Assembly: GCF_009467825.1 (NCBI RefSeq)
Contig: NZ_WIOK01000003.1
Span: 186,001-250,000 of the forward strand
Length of the DNA stretch: 64,000 nt
Source: Cyclobacterium xiamenense
GTDB taxonomy: Bacteria; Bacteroidota; Bacteroidia; Cytophagales; Cyclobacteriaceae
Reading direction: 5' to 3'
Position numbers and translations under genes: made by a program. Positions 53,494 to 63,700 of this stretch are shown one piece after another. Position 1 is the first letter of the stretch, and each line of letters starts with the position of its first letter. Under the pieces are notes generated by a model. It saw only the letters and a program-made list of their open reading frames with translations, did not search any database and was not told the DNA's origin.

Positions 53494-55232
53494 TAAAAAC
53501 GACTGGTAAACCCAAAATGAACCCGCGAATAGGCCACTGTCATCGGCTGATTGGCAGCCTGACCCAACGCATAAACGAAAGTAAAGATCCCCCCGCTGGT
53601 TTCCAAACTTAATCCGCCACCGAGGGCTATTGGCCATTCCTTCGCCTGGCCCGATACGCGGTTTTCCAGCATGCCAATGTCCGAAAACAACAGAAAATAG
53701 GATTCGTTGCCTATGTAATACCTCGGTTCCACCGTCAGGTACGCATACCTGCTTGCGTAAAAGAAATTTTCATTAAACCCACGAATACTTTTCAGCCCAC
53801 CCAGCCGAAATAAATCGTTTAGGAACAAATTGCTATTGTACATGTCTCCTGCATCGAGGGACAATTTGGTGCTGAGCGATTGATTCCATCGAAAATACCG
53901 TTGTAGATTGCCCCGCACGTAGTATTGAAGGGTATTTTGCTGTGCCTCCTCGTACAGTTCCTGTGGGAGGCCGGTATTTTCTACCAGGCGCTTATTTCCT
54001 ATGCCCAAACGAAGCAAACCCCTCCACCCACTTCTCGGCATGAGTATATCGTCCAGATCGCTAAAATCTACAGTAGCACCGTAATTGGTATACCGGTAAT
54101 CAGCGATTTCAGGCAGCTCACTGGCATCGCTGTACCTGCTTACATCCAACAAATCCCCAGCCTGCCGTTTACCAAAGAATGTGAGGTACGTTTTGGCCGC
54201 CAGTTGATACCCAACGTGCAGCTCAAACTCGCGGTTTAAAAACGTGGTATCCTCTTTCAGAAAGGCAAAGGATATGCCCAAGTCGAGTTGAGAGCCGAAT
54301 AGAAAAGGCTCCCGACCTGCCACCCGTAGGTTTTGGGAATATTGGCTAAGCCGCTGCCAATTCAGGGAATAATCCCTGCCTTTTCCAGAAACATTCGCCA
54401 GGTGAACATCAAACTGTCCGGTTACCAACCATTTGTTGGCTTCGATCTCGTTTGGAAGCAAGCCAATTATCCCATCCAGCCGATTGATCTTCCGGTCGTT
54501 CACCGGCAAATAAACGGTCGCTTCCTCATTTTGAAAGGACAATTCCGGAGCCCCGTCCAGACGGAGATAGGGAGTGTTTCGGACTGCGTCCAAAGCTTGG
54601 TCTACCCGTTTTTGAGAGAAGGGCTCTCCAGGGGCCATTCGCAGCTTTCGAGACAGAAACAGTGGTTGGGTCCGGGAATCTCCCGTAATCCGCAGCGTAT
54701 CAAACGAGATCCAGGGTCCTTTGTCTACCTGTAATCCGGCTGCTACCTGATCCTGACTAAGCCGAACACTGTCTAATGATACGGCTATAAAAGGATATCC
54801 TGTATTTTGACCGCGATAAAGTATTTCGTCTATAATGGACCGCAACTCACGAAACCGAAACGGCTTGCCCTGAGTCGGAAACCCCATCCGGGAAGACGAC
54901 GGTAGCATCCAGGGCTCCAGATTGCCCCTGCCCAGATACAGCCATGTGTACTGCGGTCCCGCATTCAGAAAAAGGCTTGCTTTCTTTTCCCCAAAAAACT
55001 GCAGGGAATCCTCCACGTCTAAAAAACCTTCCCATTGAAGAGAATCAATTAGTTTTCTTGAAAAACGATACACTGCCAGGCTATCGGGCAGCTCGTATGT
55101 TTCCCGAATGGTGTCCGATCCCTCCGCTGCAATGGCTACGCTTAGCTGGTAAGCGGTCGTTTGCGCCTTGCCAAAAACGGCAAGTCCCACTAGAGCCCAG
55201 CTAAAAATGAGTAGCCGAAAGCTTCTTACCAA
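53493..55232 (-). CDS. Omp85 (BamA/TamA-like) outer-membrane assembly protein
   Basis: About 579-residue Omp85-family protein: signal peptide, POTRA-like region at roughly 130-250 (GPWISFDTLRITGDSRTQPLF, RVDQALDAVRNTPYL) and a 16-strand barrel with the diagnostic loop-6 motif LGGLKSIRGFNEN. Shorter than BamA, so a TamA/TpsB-like transporter or lipid or protein insertion factor is more likely. No ATG occurs near the signal peptide; a TTG at 55232, overlapping the stop of the SMP-30 gene, leads into VRSFRLLIFSWALVG and is the best start. It continues into DUF4271 by a one-base overlap. Confidence 0.83.
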   Translation of the reverse strand: MVRSFRLLIFSWALVGLAVFGKAQTTAYQLSVAIAAEGSDTIRETYELPDSLAVYRFSRKLIDSLQWEGFLDVEDSLQFFGEKKASLFLNAGPQYTWLYLGRGNLEPWMLPSSSRMGFPTQGKPFRFRELRSIIDEILYRGQNTGYPFIAVSLDSVRLSQDQVAAGLQVDKGPWISFDTLRITGDSRTQPLFLSRKLRMAPGEPFSQKRVDQALDAVRNTPYLRLDGAPELSFQNEEATVYLPVNDRKINRLDGIIGLLPNEIEANKWLVTGQFDVHLANVSGKGRDYSLNWQRLSQYSQNLRVAGREPFLFGSQLDLGISFAFLKEDTTFLNREFELHVGYQLAAKTYLTFFGKRQAGDLLDVSRYSDASELPEIADYRYTNYGATVDFSDLDDILMPRSGWRGLLRLGIGNKRLVENTGLPQELYEEAQQNTLQYYVRGNLQRYFRWNQSLSTKLSLDAGDMYNSNLFLNDLFRLGGLKSIRGFNENFFYASRYAYLTVEPRYYIGNESYFLLFSDIGMLENRVSGQAKEWPIALGGGLSLETSGGIFTFVYALGQAANQPMTVAYSRVHFGFTSRF

Positions 55233-56146
55233 ACACCTCTTACCTTCATCGGAAAGGTATAAACCGCATCCATCGCCGTTATAAATAACGTTTTTCTGTC
55301 GCCCGCACCAAAACATACATTTGCCGTCCAATTTGCCTCGATCGGAATGTGCCCGATCTGATCGCCCTTACTATTAAAAATGGTTACGCCTTTTCCTGTT
55401 AGGTAGACATTGCCACGGTGGTCAAGGGTCATACCATCCGAGCCCATTTCCACAAACAATTTCCGATTGGTGAGGTATCCATCCTCCTCAATATCGTACA
55501 CATAGGTTTTATTATCCCCGATATCCGCGACGTAAAGTTTTTTTCCGTCCGGTGTACCCACTAGCCCGTTGGGCTTTACCAGATTTTCATCCACCCGAAA
55601 AAACTGCAACCCATCGGCACTCAGGTAATACAAATGCTGCCCGTCTTGCTGCATTTCCGGATCCCTGTCCCAATACTTCCTGGCATATAGTGGATCCGTC
55701 AGGTAGATTCCTCCCCGGGGATTGATCCACAGGTCATTCGGGCCATTTAGTTTTTTTCCTTTAAAATTCTCAAGAAGCACTTCGTGATTGCCCTCCTTAT
55801 CAAACGACCACAGCTCGTTTTCCTCGTCCGCGCAAGCGATCAGGTCCCCCTGCAGGTTAAAGTAAAGGCCATTTGACCTTCCCGAGTTTTCCGAAAAAAC
55901 CGAGATCTCCCCGGTCGAAAATTTCCATTTGTATATCTTGTTGTTCGGCTGATCGGTAAAAAACACGTTGCCTTCACGATCCACCGCGGGTCCCTCCGTA
56001 AAGGCATAGCCTTCTCCCACCTTAGTTACCTGGGCATCTTTGGGGACCAAACTTTTTTTTATGTCTACCTGGGCCAGCGATTGCAAGGCAGCTAGCAGCA
56101 GGAAAATCGTCGAATACAGGGCTATTTTTGAGGGGGTCGTCGTCAT
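55226..56146 (-). CDS. Exported SMP-30/gluconolactonase-like protein
   Basis: 306-residue exported beta-propeller of the SMP-30/gluconolactonase family, Ca/Zn-dependent lactonases. The ATG at 56146 (MTTTPSKIA, hydrophobic core, LAQ cleavage) is preferred over one 18 codons upstream. Visible residues are EGPAVDREGNVFF with the metal-binding Glu, NGLYFNLQGDLIAC, NGPNDLWINPRGGIYLTDP with Asn-Asp ligands, KPNGLVGTPDGKKLYVAD and GSDGMTLDHRGNVYLTG with the catalytic Asp. A sugar lactone is the probable substrate class. The downstream Omp85 gene overlaps by a few bases, though functional linkage is unclear. Confidence 0.87.
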   Translation of the reverse strand: MTTTPSKIALYSTIFLLLAALQSLAQVDIKKSLVPKDAQVTKVGEGYAFTEGPAVDREGNVFFTDQPNNKIYKWKFSTGEISVFSENSGRSNGLYFNLQGDLIACADEENELWSFDKEGNHEVLLENFKGKKLNGPNDLWINPRGGIYLTDPLYARKYWDRDPEMQQDGQHLYYLSADGLQFFRVDENLVKPNGLVGTPDGKKLYVADIGDNKTYVYDIEEDGYLTNRKLFVEMGSDGMTLDHRGNVYLTGKGVTIFNSKGDQIGHIPIEANWTANVCFGAGDRKTLFITAMDAVYTFPMKVRGVW

Positions 56147-56176
56147 CGTAATTGGGATTGAATGATAAATTTTATC

Positions 56177-56184
56177 CAAAAATA
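56177..56184 (-). promoter_or_regulatory. Putative -7 element (TATTTTTG) for the SMP-30-to-gld unit
   Basis: Exact TAnnTTTG match on the minus strand, 30 bases before the ATG at 56146. The divergent hemW candidate box lies 44 bases away, so the two promoters share this short region. Confidence 0.4.
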
Positions 56185-56227
56185 AGCCATTTATCAACAA
56201 AAACTAAAACCTGATCGCAAGAATCTT

Positions 56228-56235
56228 TAGCTTTG
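56228..56235 (+). promoter_or_regulatory. Putative -7 element (TAGCTTTG) for hemW
   Basis: Exact TAnnTTTG match, 104 bases before the hemW ATG at 56340, implying a leader near 100 bases. No good -33 partner seen. Confidence 0.35.
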
Positions 56236-56339
56236 CAGATCGGTCTCGGAACGAAAGGATCTACTTAGTCAGGATCCCAGGATCCGCCTTGGGAGGAGCC
56301 CGGACGAATGCCAATACCCTGTACAAACCCCTTGAGCCA

Positions 56340-57464
56340 ATGGCTGGTATTTACGTTCACATTCCCTTTTGCCTGCAAGCCTGCCATTATTGTGACTTCC
56401 ACTTCAGTACCAACCTGAAAAATACGTCTGACATGGTGGATGCAATCTGCCGGGAACTGGTCCTCAGAAAATCGTATCTACCCGCAGGCAGTCTCATTGA
56501 AACGCTCTATTTCGGAGGGGGAACGCCCTCTATTTTGCCCACCGAAGCCATCCAGAAAATCTGGAAAACGGTGCAGGAAAATTTCGACTGCCAACTTCAG
56601 GAAGTAACGCTGGAAGCCAATCCGGATGATCTGGAAGAAGAGAAACTTGACGCCTACCTGAAGATGGGTATCGATCGCCTTAGTATTGGGATACAAAGTT
56701 TCAACGAAGAGGTGTTGCGCTTCTACAATCGCTCGCACAGCGCTGCCGAATCCCTTACCGCATTGCAAAAAGCCAGAAAGGCCGGATTCAAAAGCCTTTC
56801 CATGGACTTGATTTATGGCTTCCCCCAACCCAATCATGCGATCTGGAAGCAGGACCTGGCCCAAGCCCTGCACGAAGCGCCGAATCATATCAGCGCCTAT
56901 TGCCTGACGGTAGAGCCAAAGACTGCGCTTGGGGTTTGGGAAAAAAAAGGAAAATTCAATGCAGCCTCGGAGAATTTTCAGGCAGAACAGTTTGAAATCC
57001 TCCAGCAGACGCTTTCTGCGAAAGGCTATGTGGCCTATGAAATTTCCAACTTTGCCAAAGAAGGTGCTTTTTCCCTGCATAATAGCAACTATTGGAAAGG
57101 GGTGCCCTACCTGGGCCTGGGACCTGCTGCCCACTCGTTTGACGGCAGGAACAGGGGATACAACATTGCCAGCAATCCCCGCTACCTGCGGCATTTACAA
57201 GCGGGCCAACTCCCCTTTTCGGAAACGAAGCTGTCACGAGAGGACCGCATCAACGAGTACCTGCTGACCTCCTTACGGACCATTTGGGGGGTGCAGCCAG
57301 ACTATCTGAAAAAAAAATACGATTGGGACCTGCTCACCGAGCGAAAAGTGATCCTGGAAGACTTACGATCCCGGGGAATGATCCACCAACAAAGCGACCG
57401 GGTCACACTGACCGAGTCTGGAAAATTACTAGCAGATTACCTGGCAGCAAAGTTATTTTTGTAA
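56340..57464 (+). CDS. hemW: Radical SAM heme chaperone HemW
   Basis: HemN-related radical SAM protein that binds heme and hands it to target proteins. The start at ATG 56340 places the cluster motif at the N-terminus: MAGIYVHIPFCLQACHYCDF with Cys11, Cys15 and Cys18; a TTG 17 codons upstream was rejected. Further motifs are ETLYFGGGTPSIL, TLEANPDD, RLSIGIQSFNEEVLRF and AYCLTVEPKTALG, with a HemN C-terminal domain to 374. The extra Cys of true coproporphyrinogen dehydrogenases in the position after the CxxxCxxC is absent, which supports HemW. Confidence 0.93.
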   Translation: MAGIYVHIPFCLQACHYCDFHFSTNLKNTSDMVDAICRELVLRKSYLPAGSLIETLYFGGGTPSILPTEAIQKIWKTVQENFDCQLQEVTLEANPDDLEEEKLDAYLKMGIDRLSIGIQSFNEEVLRFYNRSHSAAESLTALQKARKAGFKSLSMDLIYGFPQPNHAIWKQDLAQALHEAPNHISAYCLTVEPKTALGVWEKKGKFNAASENFQAEQFEILQQTLSAKGYVAYEISNFAKEGAFSLHNSNYWKGVPYLGLGPAAHSFDGRNRGYNIASNPRYLRHLQAGQLPFSETKLSREDRINEYLLTSLRTIWGVQPDYLKKKYDWDLLTERKVILEDLRSRGMIHQQSDRVTLTESGKLLADYLAAKLFL

Positions 57465-57487
57465 GGGTTTCCCCGTATCTTTATCCC

Positions 57488-57802
57488 ATGAAAAAGTATC
57501 CTTCAGGAAACCAACGAAACAACCATACCGCTCCACTAAAAGAGGTCTTCGAAGAATTGTTGGAGGCCTACCGCCTCAAGGATACTTTTTCGGAAAAAAC
57601 CGTCATTCAGGAATGGGAACAGCTCATGGGCAAAACCGTAGCTTCCCGAACCCAGCATCTTTCCATCCGCCAAAAAGTACTGTATGCCAAAATCAGCTCC
57701 GGGCCGCTAAAAAAAGAGATGATGCTCAACAAATCAAAAATCCTGCAGCTGATCGAGAGCAAATACGGCAAAGGTGTCGTCAATGACGTGGCTTTTCTGT
57801 AA
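57488..57802 (+). CDS. DUF721 domain protein
   Basis: 104-residue protein of the DUF721 (DciA-like) family. The ATG at 57488 was chosen since upstream frame overlaps hemW. The sequence has the family blueprint: LKEVFEELLEAYRLKDTFSEKTVIQEWEQLMGKTVASRTQHL and LYAKISSGPLKKEMMLNKSKILQLI with the helix-strand core of the DciA fold. DciA loads replicative helicase in bacteria without DnaC; the short Bacteroidota members may be equivalent, but this is inference. It starts 24 bases after hemW and is followed by a strong terminator. Confidence 0.85.
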   Translation: MKKYPSGNQRNNHTAPLKEVFEELLEAYRLKDTFSEKTVIQEWEQLMGKTVASRTQHLSIRQKVLYAKISSGPLKKEMMLNKSKILQLIESKYGKGVVNDVAFL

Positions 57803-57848
57803 GCAGGTAAGGTTAAATTCCCCCGTGGAATGCCGAACGGAAATGGAT

Positions 57849-57890
57849 TTCCGGTAAAACTATCCCCAGATCCGGAAAGTTTTACCGGAA
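57849..57890. terminator. Stem-loop terminator between DUF721 and the aldehyde dehydrogenase
   Basis: Perfect 13-bp stem (57849-57861 with 57878-57890) with a 16-base loop, then TTTT on the plus strand. It sits between convergent genes and can end transcripts from either side. Confidence 0.75.
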
Positions 57891-57915
57891 TTTTACCAAT
57901 ACGATGACTTTATCC

Positions 57916-59361
57916 CTACATCCATTCTCCATCCACTTTTCGGCGAATACCGAGCGGATTGGCTTCCTGCAATGCTTTGGGCAAAAGCGCTTGCGGCATG
58001 TCCTGATAGGCGACCGGTCTGACAAAGCGCTTGATAGCATGCACCCCCACCGAGGTACTCCGGCTATCCGTGGTGGATGGGAAGGGTCCTCCATGCTGCA
58101 TGGCATGCCCAACTTCTACGCCCGTCGGAACTCCCTTAAACAATAATCGACCACATTTTTCCTCCAGCAGATTCAAAAAAGCACCGCTTCTTTTCAATTC
58201 ATTCGGCATGCCCCAAACAGTACAGGTGAGCTGCCCTTTGAGCTGCTGCGCGAGGGCGATCAGGTCTGCCTCGGACTCGTAGACCACCATGATTCCAAAC
58301 GGACCAAAGACTTCCTCCTGGAAGGCATCCTCCTGCAACCAATCCGAAGCCGATACTTTGGCCAGCGCTGCATTTCCGGTCAATAACTCACCCGGTTCCG
58401 ATGCCAGTAGCCATTCGATTTCCCGGGCATGAGACAAGGTCTCCAGGGCCTGGTAGTAATTGTGGCAGATGCCTTCGTGAAGCATGGGCGCAGCAGCCGA
58501 CTGCTTCAGCTGGCTTACTACTGCCTTGGAAAAGGCCTGCTCGGTTGATTTGGGAATAAAAATAAGGCCTGGGTTGGTACAAAATTGCCCCACACCCAGC
58601 GTAAGGGAGCCTGCATAGGCAGCTGCTGTCGCTTCAACCTGTTCGGAAAGGTAACTTTCAAACACAAAAATCGGATTCACACTTCCCATTTCTGCAAAAA
58701 CAGGTATGGGCTGCTCACAGGCATTGCAGGCATCAAACAGCGCTTTCCCACCACGAAAGGATCCAGTAAAAGCTACCGCCTTTGCCAGGGGATGGGTAGC
58801 CAGCAGTTGTCCCGTTTCTATTCCCCCCTCGATGTGTTGGAAGGTGCCTTTGGGTAGGCCACTTGTGCGCACCGCATTCTTTATAGCCTCGGCCACCATG
58901 CGGGAGGTTTCCGGATGCGCCGGATGCGCCTTGTAGAGGACCGGGCAACCTGCCGCTAAAGCAGAGACCGTATCTCCTCCCGCCGTGGAGAAAGCCAGCG
59001 GGAAATTACTGGCACCAAATACCACGACAGGACCCAAGGGCCGCAACATACGGCGAATGTCCGGTTTGGGTGCCGGCTTTCGCTCCGGGTCTGCTTGATC
59101 GATGGTGGCCTCTACCCAACTTCCCTCTGCCACTACCTGCGAAAAAAGCCGGATTTGACCAAGGGTACGGCCCAACTCGCCTGTGATTCTTCCCTCTGGC
59201 AAATGGGATTCCCGGGCAGCTGTCGGTATCAGTTCCTCGCGAATCCCATCAATTTGACCGGCCATCTCTTCCAGAAAACCAGCTATCTTATCCTTATCCA
59301 TTGATTTTAGCAGCAAAAATGCCTGCTGGGCATCCTGAAAATTAACGGTTACTTGATCCAT
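57916..59361 (-). CDS. Aldehyde dehydrogenase, ketoglutarate-semialdehyde type
   Basis: 481-residue NAD(P)-dependent aldehyde dehydrogenase. Catalytic residues are intact: Asn119 in FGASNFPLAF, Lys144, the base Glu224 in FAEMGSVNP and the nucleophile Cys261 in GVGQFCTNPG. The overall pattern, with the GASNFPLAFSTAGGDT cofactor segment and no long C-terminal tail, resembles alpha-ketoglutarate semialdehyde dehydrogenases, which finish hydroxyproline, arabinose or glucarate breakdown. No partner pathway gene is nearby, so the physiological substrate is open. Monocistronic; about 255 bases without gene separate it from the divergent GNAT gene. Confidence 0.88.
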   Translation of the reverse strand: MDQVTVNFQDAQQAFLLLKSMDKDKIAGFLEEMAGQIDGIREELIPTAARESHLPEGRITGELGRTLGQIRLFSQVVAEGSWVEATIDQADPERKPAPKPDIRRMLRPLGPVVVFGASNFPLAFSTAGGDTVSALAAGCPVLYKAHPAHPETSRMVAEAIKNAVRTSGLPKGTFQHIEGGIETGQLLATHPLAKAVAFTGSFRGGKALFDACNACEQPIPVFAEMGSVNPIFVFESYLSEQVEATAAAYAGSLTLGVGQFCTNPGLIFIPKSTEQAFSKAVVSQLKQSAAAPMLHEGICHNYYQALETLSHAREIEWLLASEPGELLTGNAALAKVSASDWLQEDAFQEEVFGPFGIMVVYESEADLIALAQQLKGQLTCTVWGMPNELKRSGAFLNLLEEKCGRLLFKGVPTGVEVGHAMQHGGPFPSTTDSRSTSVGVHAIKRFVRPVAYQDMPQALLPKALQEANPLGIRRKVDGEWM

Positions 59362-59533
59362 TTTTGTTGTACGGGTTTATGTGGTTTAAAAAAAGTCGCT
59401 GCTGCCCGGCCTGGGGTCGGGTGCATTGATCAGGTCAAGTTACAGGTTATTCGTGGCAGAAACAAAAAAACCCGGAGAATACCCCTCTCCCCGACCAGCG
59501 AGCCCGCTTCCCTTTTCGTTGAATTGCCATTCC

Positions 59534-59565
59534 CTTGAAAATACGGGTGGGTATTGATAAATTTG
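59534..59565 (+). promoter_or_regulatory. Bacteroidota-type promoter for the GNAT gene
   Basis: CTTG at 59534-59537, a 20-base spacer and TAAATTTG at 59558-59565, 51 bases before the ATG at 59617. The -7 box is exact; the -33 box has one mismatch. Confidence 0.5.
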
Positions 59566-59616
59566 CTGGTAAAACCGTATAACCCAAACCACAAGCCTCC
59601 TAACCACTCCCGCTCC

Positions 59617-60135
59617 ATGAATTCCCAGCTTTCCCTACCGGATAACTCCCTTCGCCTGATCAACCATTTTGAACCAGGCGATGTTGGAGGCATTATCGCA
59701 CTGCATGGCAAGCACTACTACAAGGAGTTTGGTTTTGGATTGGGCTTCGAAAAATACGTTGCCCGGACCTTTGCCGAATTTGTTAGCCAATTTCAAGAAG
59801 GCAAGGACCAGGTCTGGATAGCGAAAGCCGGAGAAGATATCAAAGGATGCATCGCGTTGGTTCACCGGGATGCCCAAACGGCCCAACTTCGGTATTTTAT
59901 CACCCGTCCGGACTACCGGGGAAGAGGCTTGGGAAAGCAACTCTTTCAGTTATGCATGGACCATATCTGCATGCGCGGCTACTCACGGGCGTATTTATGG
60001 ACAAGTGCCAACCTTACCACGGCTGCCGGCTTGTACCGAAAGGCGGGATTCCAAAAGACCGAGGAAAGGCATTCCAGTAGTTTTGGTGTCCCCATGGTGG
60101 AACAAAAATACATCTGGGAGGCAACCCGACGGTAA
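59617..60135 (+). CDS. GNAT family N-acetyltransferase
   Basis: 172-residue acetyl-CoA-dependent transferase. The ATG at 59617 is preferred to a TTG 21 codons upstream, which lies inside the promoter candidate. The GNAT core is clear: a first strand with RLINHFEPGDVGGIIALHG, the acetyl-CoA pyrophosphate loop ITRPDYRGRGLGKQLF near 113-128, and motif B AGLYRKAGFQKTEER with the helical kink. This subfamily often follows a MarR-type regulator domain and acetylates small molecules; here the regulator half is missing. Substrate is not assignable. No neighbour is close enough to suggest an operon. Confidence 0.87.
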   Translation: MNSQLSLPDNSLRLINHFEPGDVGGIIALHGKHYYKEFGFGLGFEKYVARTFAEFVSQFQEGKDQVWIAKAGEDIKGCIALVHRDAQTAQLRYFITRPDYRGRGLGKQLFQLCMDHICMRGYSRAYLWTSANLTTAAGLYRKAGFQKTEERHSSSFGVPMVEQKYIWEATRR

Positions 60136-60755
60136 CCCAGCCTGCGGTAATGGAAAAGCTTTTCTAGCTGTTGGCGGATACCAAACGAGAGCGACGCATG
60201 CTGCGTGACCGCCCTGCCTGGACAACTGATTCCGAAGCAGTAGCTACGTACGCCCCGCACACAGACCGAACAGAATTTCCCGCATTTTGCGGGCAACCAG
60301 AATCCAGCAACCATACCTAAAACCACCTAATTATTATTTTTTCAATGTAACCACGTGAGCCATAGAAAATTCGGTTTTTTAAAGCAATAACTAAAACAAA
60401 TTTTTAGTCTTCAAAAAAAGCGCCAAAAGGCTCAACTTTTCTTGAAATAATTTTCACCGTCAATCTTTTTTCTCTATAATTAGGCGCTTAAGACATAACA
60501 ACGGAAAAAAATGTGTTTGAGTGGTAAATTGGTGTTGGTTGTTTATCTCCGTTGTGCAATCGATTCCATAAGGCGAGTGAACGGCTTGGTTAGATTGGCT
60601 ATAATTTCCTCTCGACCACTGTTCGTTTGCATTCAATACCACCTGTATCGATGGTTACTACGTAAAAGAAAAGGTCGGCTGCCTATGAAACACCTAATAA
60701 GTCCGTAATTAACTTTGATAATTACAGATCCAATTAATTAAACTCAAAATTTATT
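60136..60755. other. 620-base intergenic region before the SusC gene
   Basis: No protein gene recognised; a 65-codon plus-strand frame at 60511-60708 looks like chance. The stretch is AT-rich in 60320-60480. The only element I support is the -7 box below; a sigma/anti-sigma pair that often controls SusC genes is not present. Confidence 0.5.
60710..60717 (+). promoter_or_regulatory. Putative -7 element (TAACTTTG) for the SusC gene
   Basis: Exact TAnnTTTG match, 38 bases before the ATG at 60756. No TTTG is found at the usual -33 distance, which could mean an activator is needed. Confidence 0.5.
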
Positions 60756-63700
60756 ATGAAAAAAAATCTACCAAATTGCCATGGGCTGGTATCCAAATCA
60801 TCCCTTGCGGCAATCCTGTTTGCCCTGTTTACAGGGGGGCTGATCGCCGCTCCAAATGGGCCTGACGGGAATCTAACGAACACCGAAAAGATGCCGCTAT
60901 TGGCATCCAATGAAAATCTGGATGCTTTCCGATCGAACGCTCCCTTTGATGTGACCGTCACCGATTCAAACGGGGAACCCATCCCAGGGGCCACCGTATC
61001 CGTTCCGGGTACCTCCATCGGTACCGCTACCGATATCGACGGACAGTATAGCATTACCGTACCCGAGGGGTCCTCTCTTGTGTTTTCCTTTATTGGGTTT
61101 GAAAGCCAAACCATCGAAGTAAACAATCAATCCACCATCGACGTCACCCTTTCCGAAAGCGCTCAGGCACTAGACGAAGTGGTCGTAATTGGTTACGGTA
61201 CGCAACAAAAGAAAGACCTGACCGGTGCCGTGGTAAACGTGCAGGCGGAAGAGGTGATGAAGTACAAGCCCACCAGTGTGTCGGAGATTTTGCGAACCAC
61301 CGTCCCCGGTCTGAGTGTGGGGTATGCCACCAACGCCCGAAACGTACCGGATTTTGAAGTTCGGGGTGACAATTCGATGAAGGCTAATTCCAATGACGAA
61401 CGAGCTGCCAACCGACCTTTGATCGTATTGGACGGGGTCATTTTCCAGGGAGACCTGGCAGAAATCAATCCAAATACCATTGAAAGCGTGGACGTATTGA
61501 AGGATGCCAGTGCGGCAGCCGTATACGGATCACAGGCCACAAATGGTGTGGTGATTTTCACCACCAAAAAAGGTCAATACGGCAAGCCACAAATAACGTT
61601 TAGCTCCCGCGTTGGATTGGTCACCGGAGCCAGAAGACAGCAAACCTATCAGGGCGAGGCAGTATTGGACTGGTTGACGGACATGAACGAAACCATTACC
61701 AATACCATTACCGAACCCTGGACACGTTTCCGGGATTTTAACGACATTGATCCGCAGTACCAGGACGACTGGTTGGCGGCAAATGGGATCCCTGGAGAGA
61801 CCGATCCGGAAGTCATCCGCATGACCCGAATCAATAACTTTGGTTTTTGGGACAACGAAGTAGAAAATTACCGAAACGGAGTTACCTACGACTGGCAGGA
61901 TTTCTTGTTCCACACCGGTGTGCGACAGGATTACGACCTGGGTGTTTCGGGTAGAACCGACAGGGTTGCCTACTATTTCTCACTGGGCTACAGCGACCGG
62001 GAATCCGTACGATTGGGCGAATCCTTTCAGGCAATCACTTCTCGCCTGAATCTGGATGTCAACCTGGGCGAGCGTTTGAGCGTGGGTACCAACACGCAGT
62101 TCACCTTTATAGACGAAGGACAGGAATTCATCGGTAACGGAGGATACCGGGTGTATTCCGTGTACGATCAGCCCTGGGCAAACGGAGCCCCCAGAACGCG
62201 GGAAAACCTGAATGACCAGGCAGCGGGATCGAATATCTCCAACCCTTATCAGGGTCCCTCCTGGAATACGCGCCTTCATAATCAAATTATGATCAACCCC
62301 ACGCTCTATGCACAGCTTGAGCTTCCCTTCGGTTTTAGCCTACGCCAGGATTACACGCCCCGTTTTTCCATACGTAAGCGCTTCGATCTGGACGAGCGTG
62401 GCAATCCCCAACGGGCGGTAGATGAGGCCGAAAGAAGGTACAACGAGTCCTTCCGCTGGCAGTCCAATACCATCCTGAACTGGAACAAGGAATTTGGCGA
62501 ACACCGCCTGGGCTTCACCGGCTTGTACAACACCGAAAGAAACCAAAGCTGGGAAACGCGTGCCATGACCAACAACTTCTCGCCCACCGCGAGCCTTGGC
62601 TTCCATGCGATGCAATTGGGCCTGAACCCCACCATGTCCTCCTACGACGAGGTAAACTCCCGAACCGGCCTAATGGGTCGTGTGACGTATGCATACGGAG
62701 ATAGGTATAATTTCTCCGCTTCCATCAGACGGGATGGCTTTTCCCGATTTGGGGTAAACAACCTGCTGGGTAATTTCCCATCCCTATCCGCTGCCTGGAC
62801 AATCTCCAACGAGGACTTTATGCAAAACACGGGCATTCTTAGCTATCTCAAAGTGCGAGCGAGCTACGGTGTGAACGGGAACAGTAGTGGATTGGAAGAC
62901 TACAATGCCTATGCGCGATTGAATAGTAACCTCTACCTGAATTACGATGGAGGCTATTTCGCTGCCCCTCGTACCGAGATTACGCGTATCGCGAATCCCT
63001 TTTTGTCTTGGGAACGAAATGCTTCCTTTAACATAGGCATCGACTACGGGTTCTTTAACGACCGGGTCAGCGGTTCCTTGGATATTTACCAATCCGAGAC
63101 CAGGGATTTGTTACTGGATCAAAAGTTACCCGAACTGACCGGTTTTGGTTCCGTGAAAACCAATGTAGGAAACCTGCAAAATCGGGGATTTGATCTGGGA
63201 ATCCGTTCCATCAACGTGACACGAAGCAATTTCACCTGGACCAGTAACTTCAACGTCACCTATGCGATTAACAAGATTACCACCCTAGGTAATGCTCCGA
63301 TTCCCATGACCGATGCGCAGGGTAATACCGTCATGCGAGAGCCCGACGACTTGCAAAACGGCTGGTTTATTGGGGAAAACAAAGACATTATCTGGGATTG
63401 GGATCTGGACGGCGTCTACCAAATGGACGAAGCCGATGAAGCCGCGGAGTACGGATTGTTCCCCGGTGACTTCCGATTCGTCGATCAGGATAACGATGGA
63501 GACATCGATATTGACGACCGAGTTTTTCTTGGACTAACCGACAATCCCTGGTACATCACTTTCCGAAACGATTTCGAATGGAAAAATTTCGACCTGGGGC
63601 TGGTATTTCTCGGTAAATTCGGCTGGAAAGGCGGAACACAAGAGCCGTTTAACAATTCCCAGCAGTACATCAAAAACAAAAACTGGTATACCATTCCTTA

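Noticed and set aside
54847-55035. Small minus-strand frame inside the Omp85 gene
   Set aside because: Shadow of the confirmed Omp85 reading frame.
59460-59505. GGAGA/TCTCC dyad upstream of the GNAT gene
   Set aside because: Only a five-base stem and on the wrong side of the minus-strand gene to end it.
60265-60285. CCCGCA/TGCGGG mini-hairpin after the GNAT gene
   Set aside because: Six-base stem with no T-run; too weak to call a terminator.
60511-60708. 65-codon plus-strand frame upstream of the SusC gene
   Set aside because: Cysteine- and arginine-rich without domain, and it runs up to the likely promoter; probably chance.
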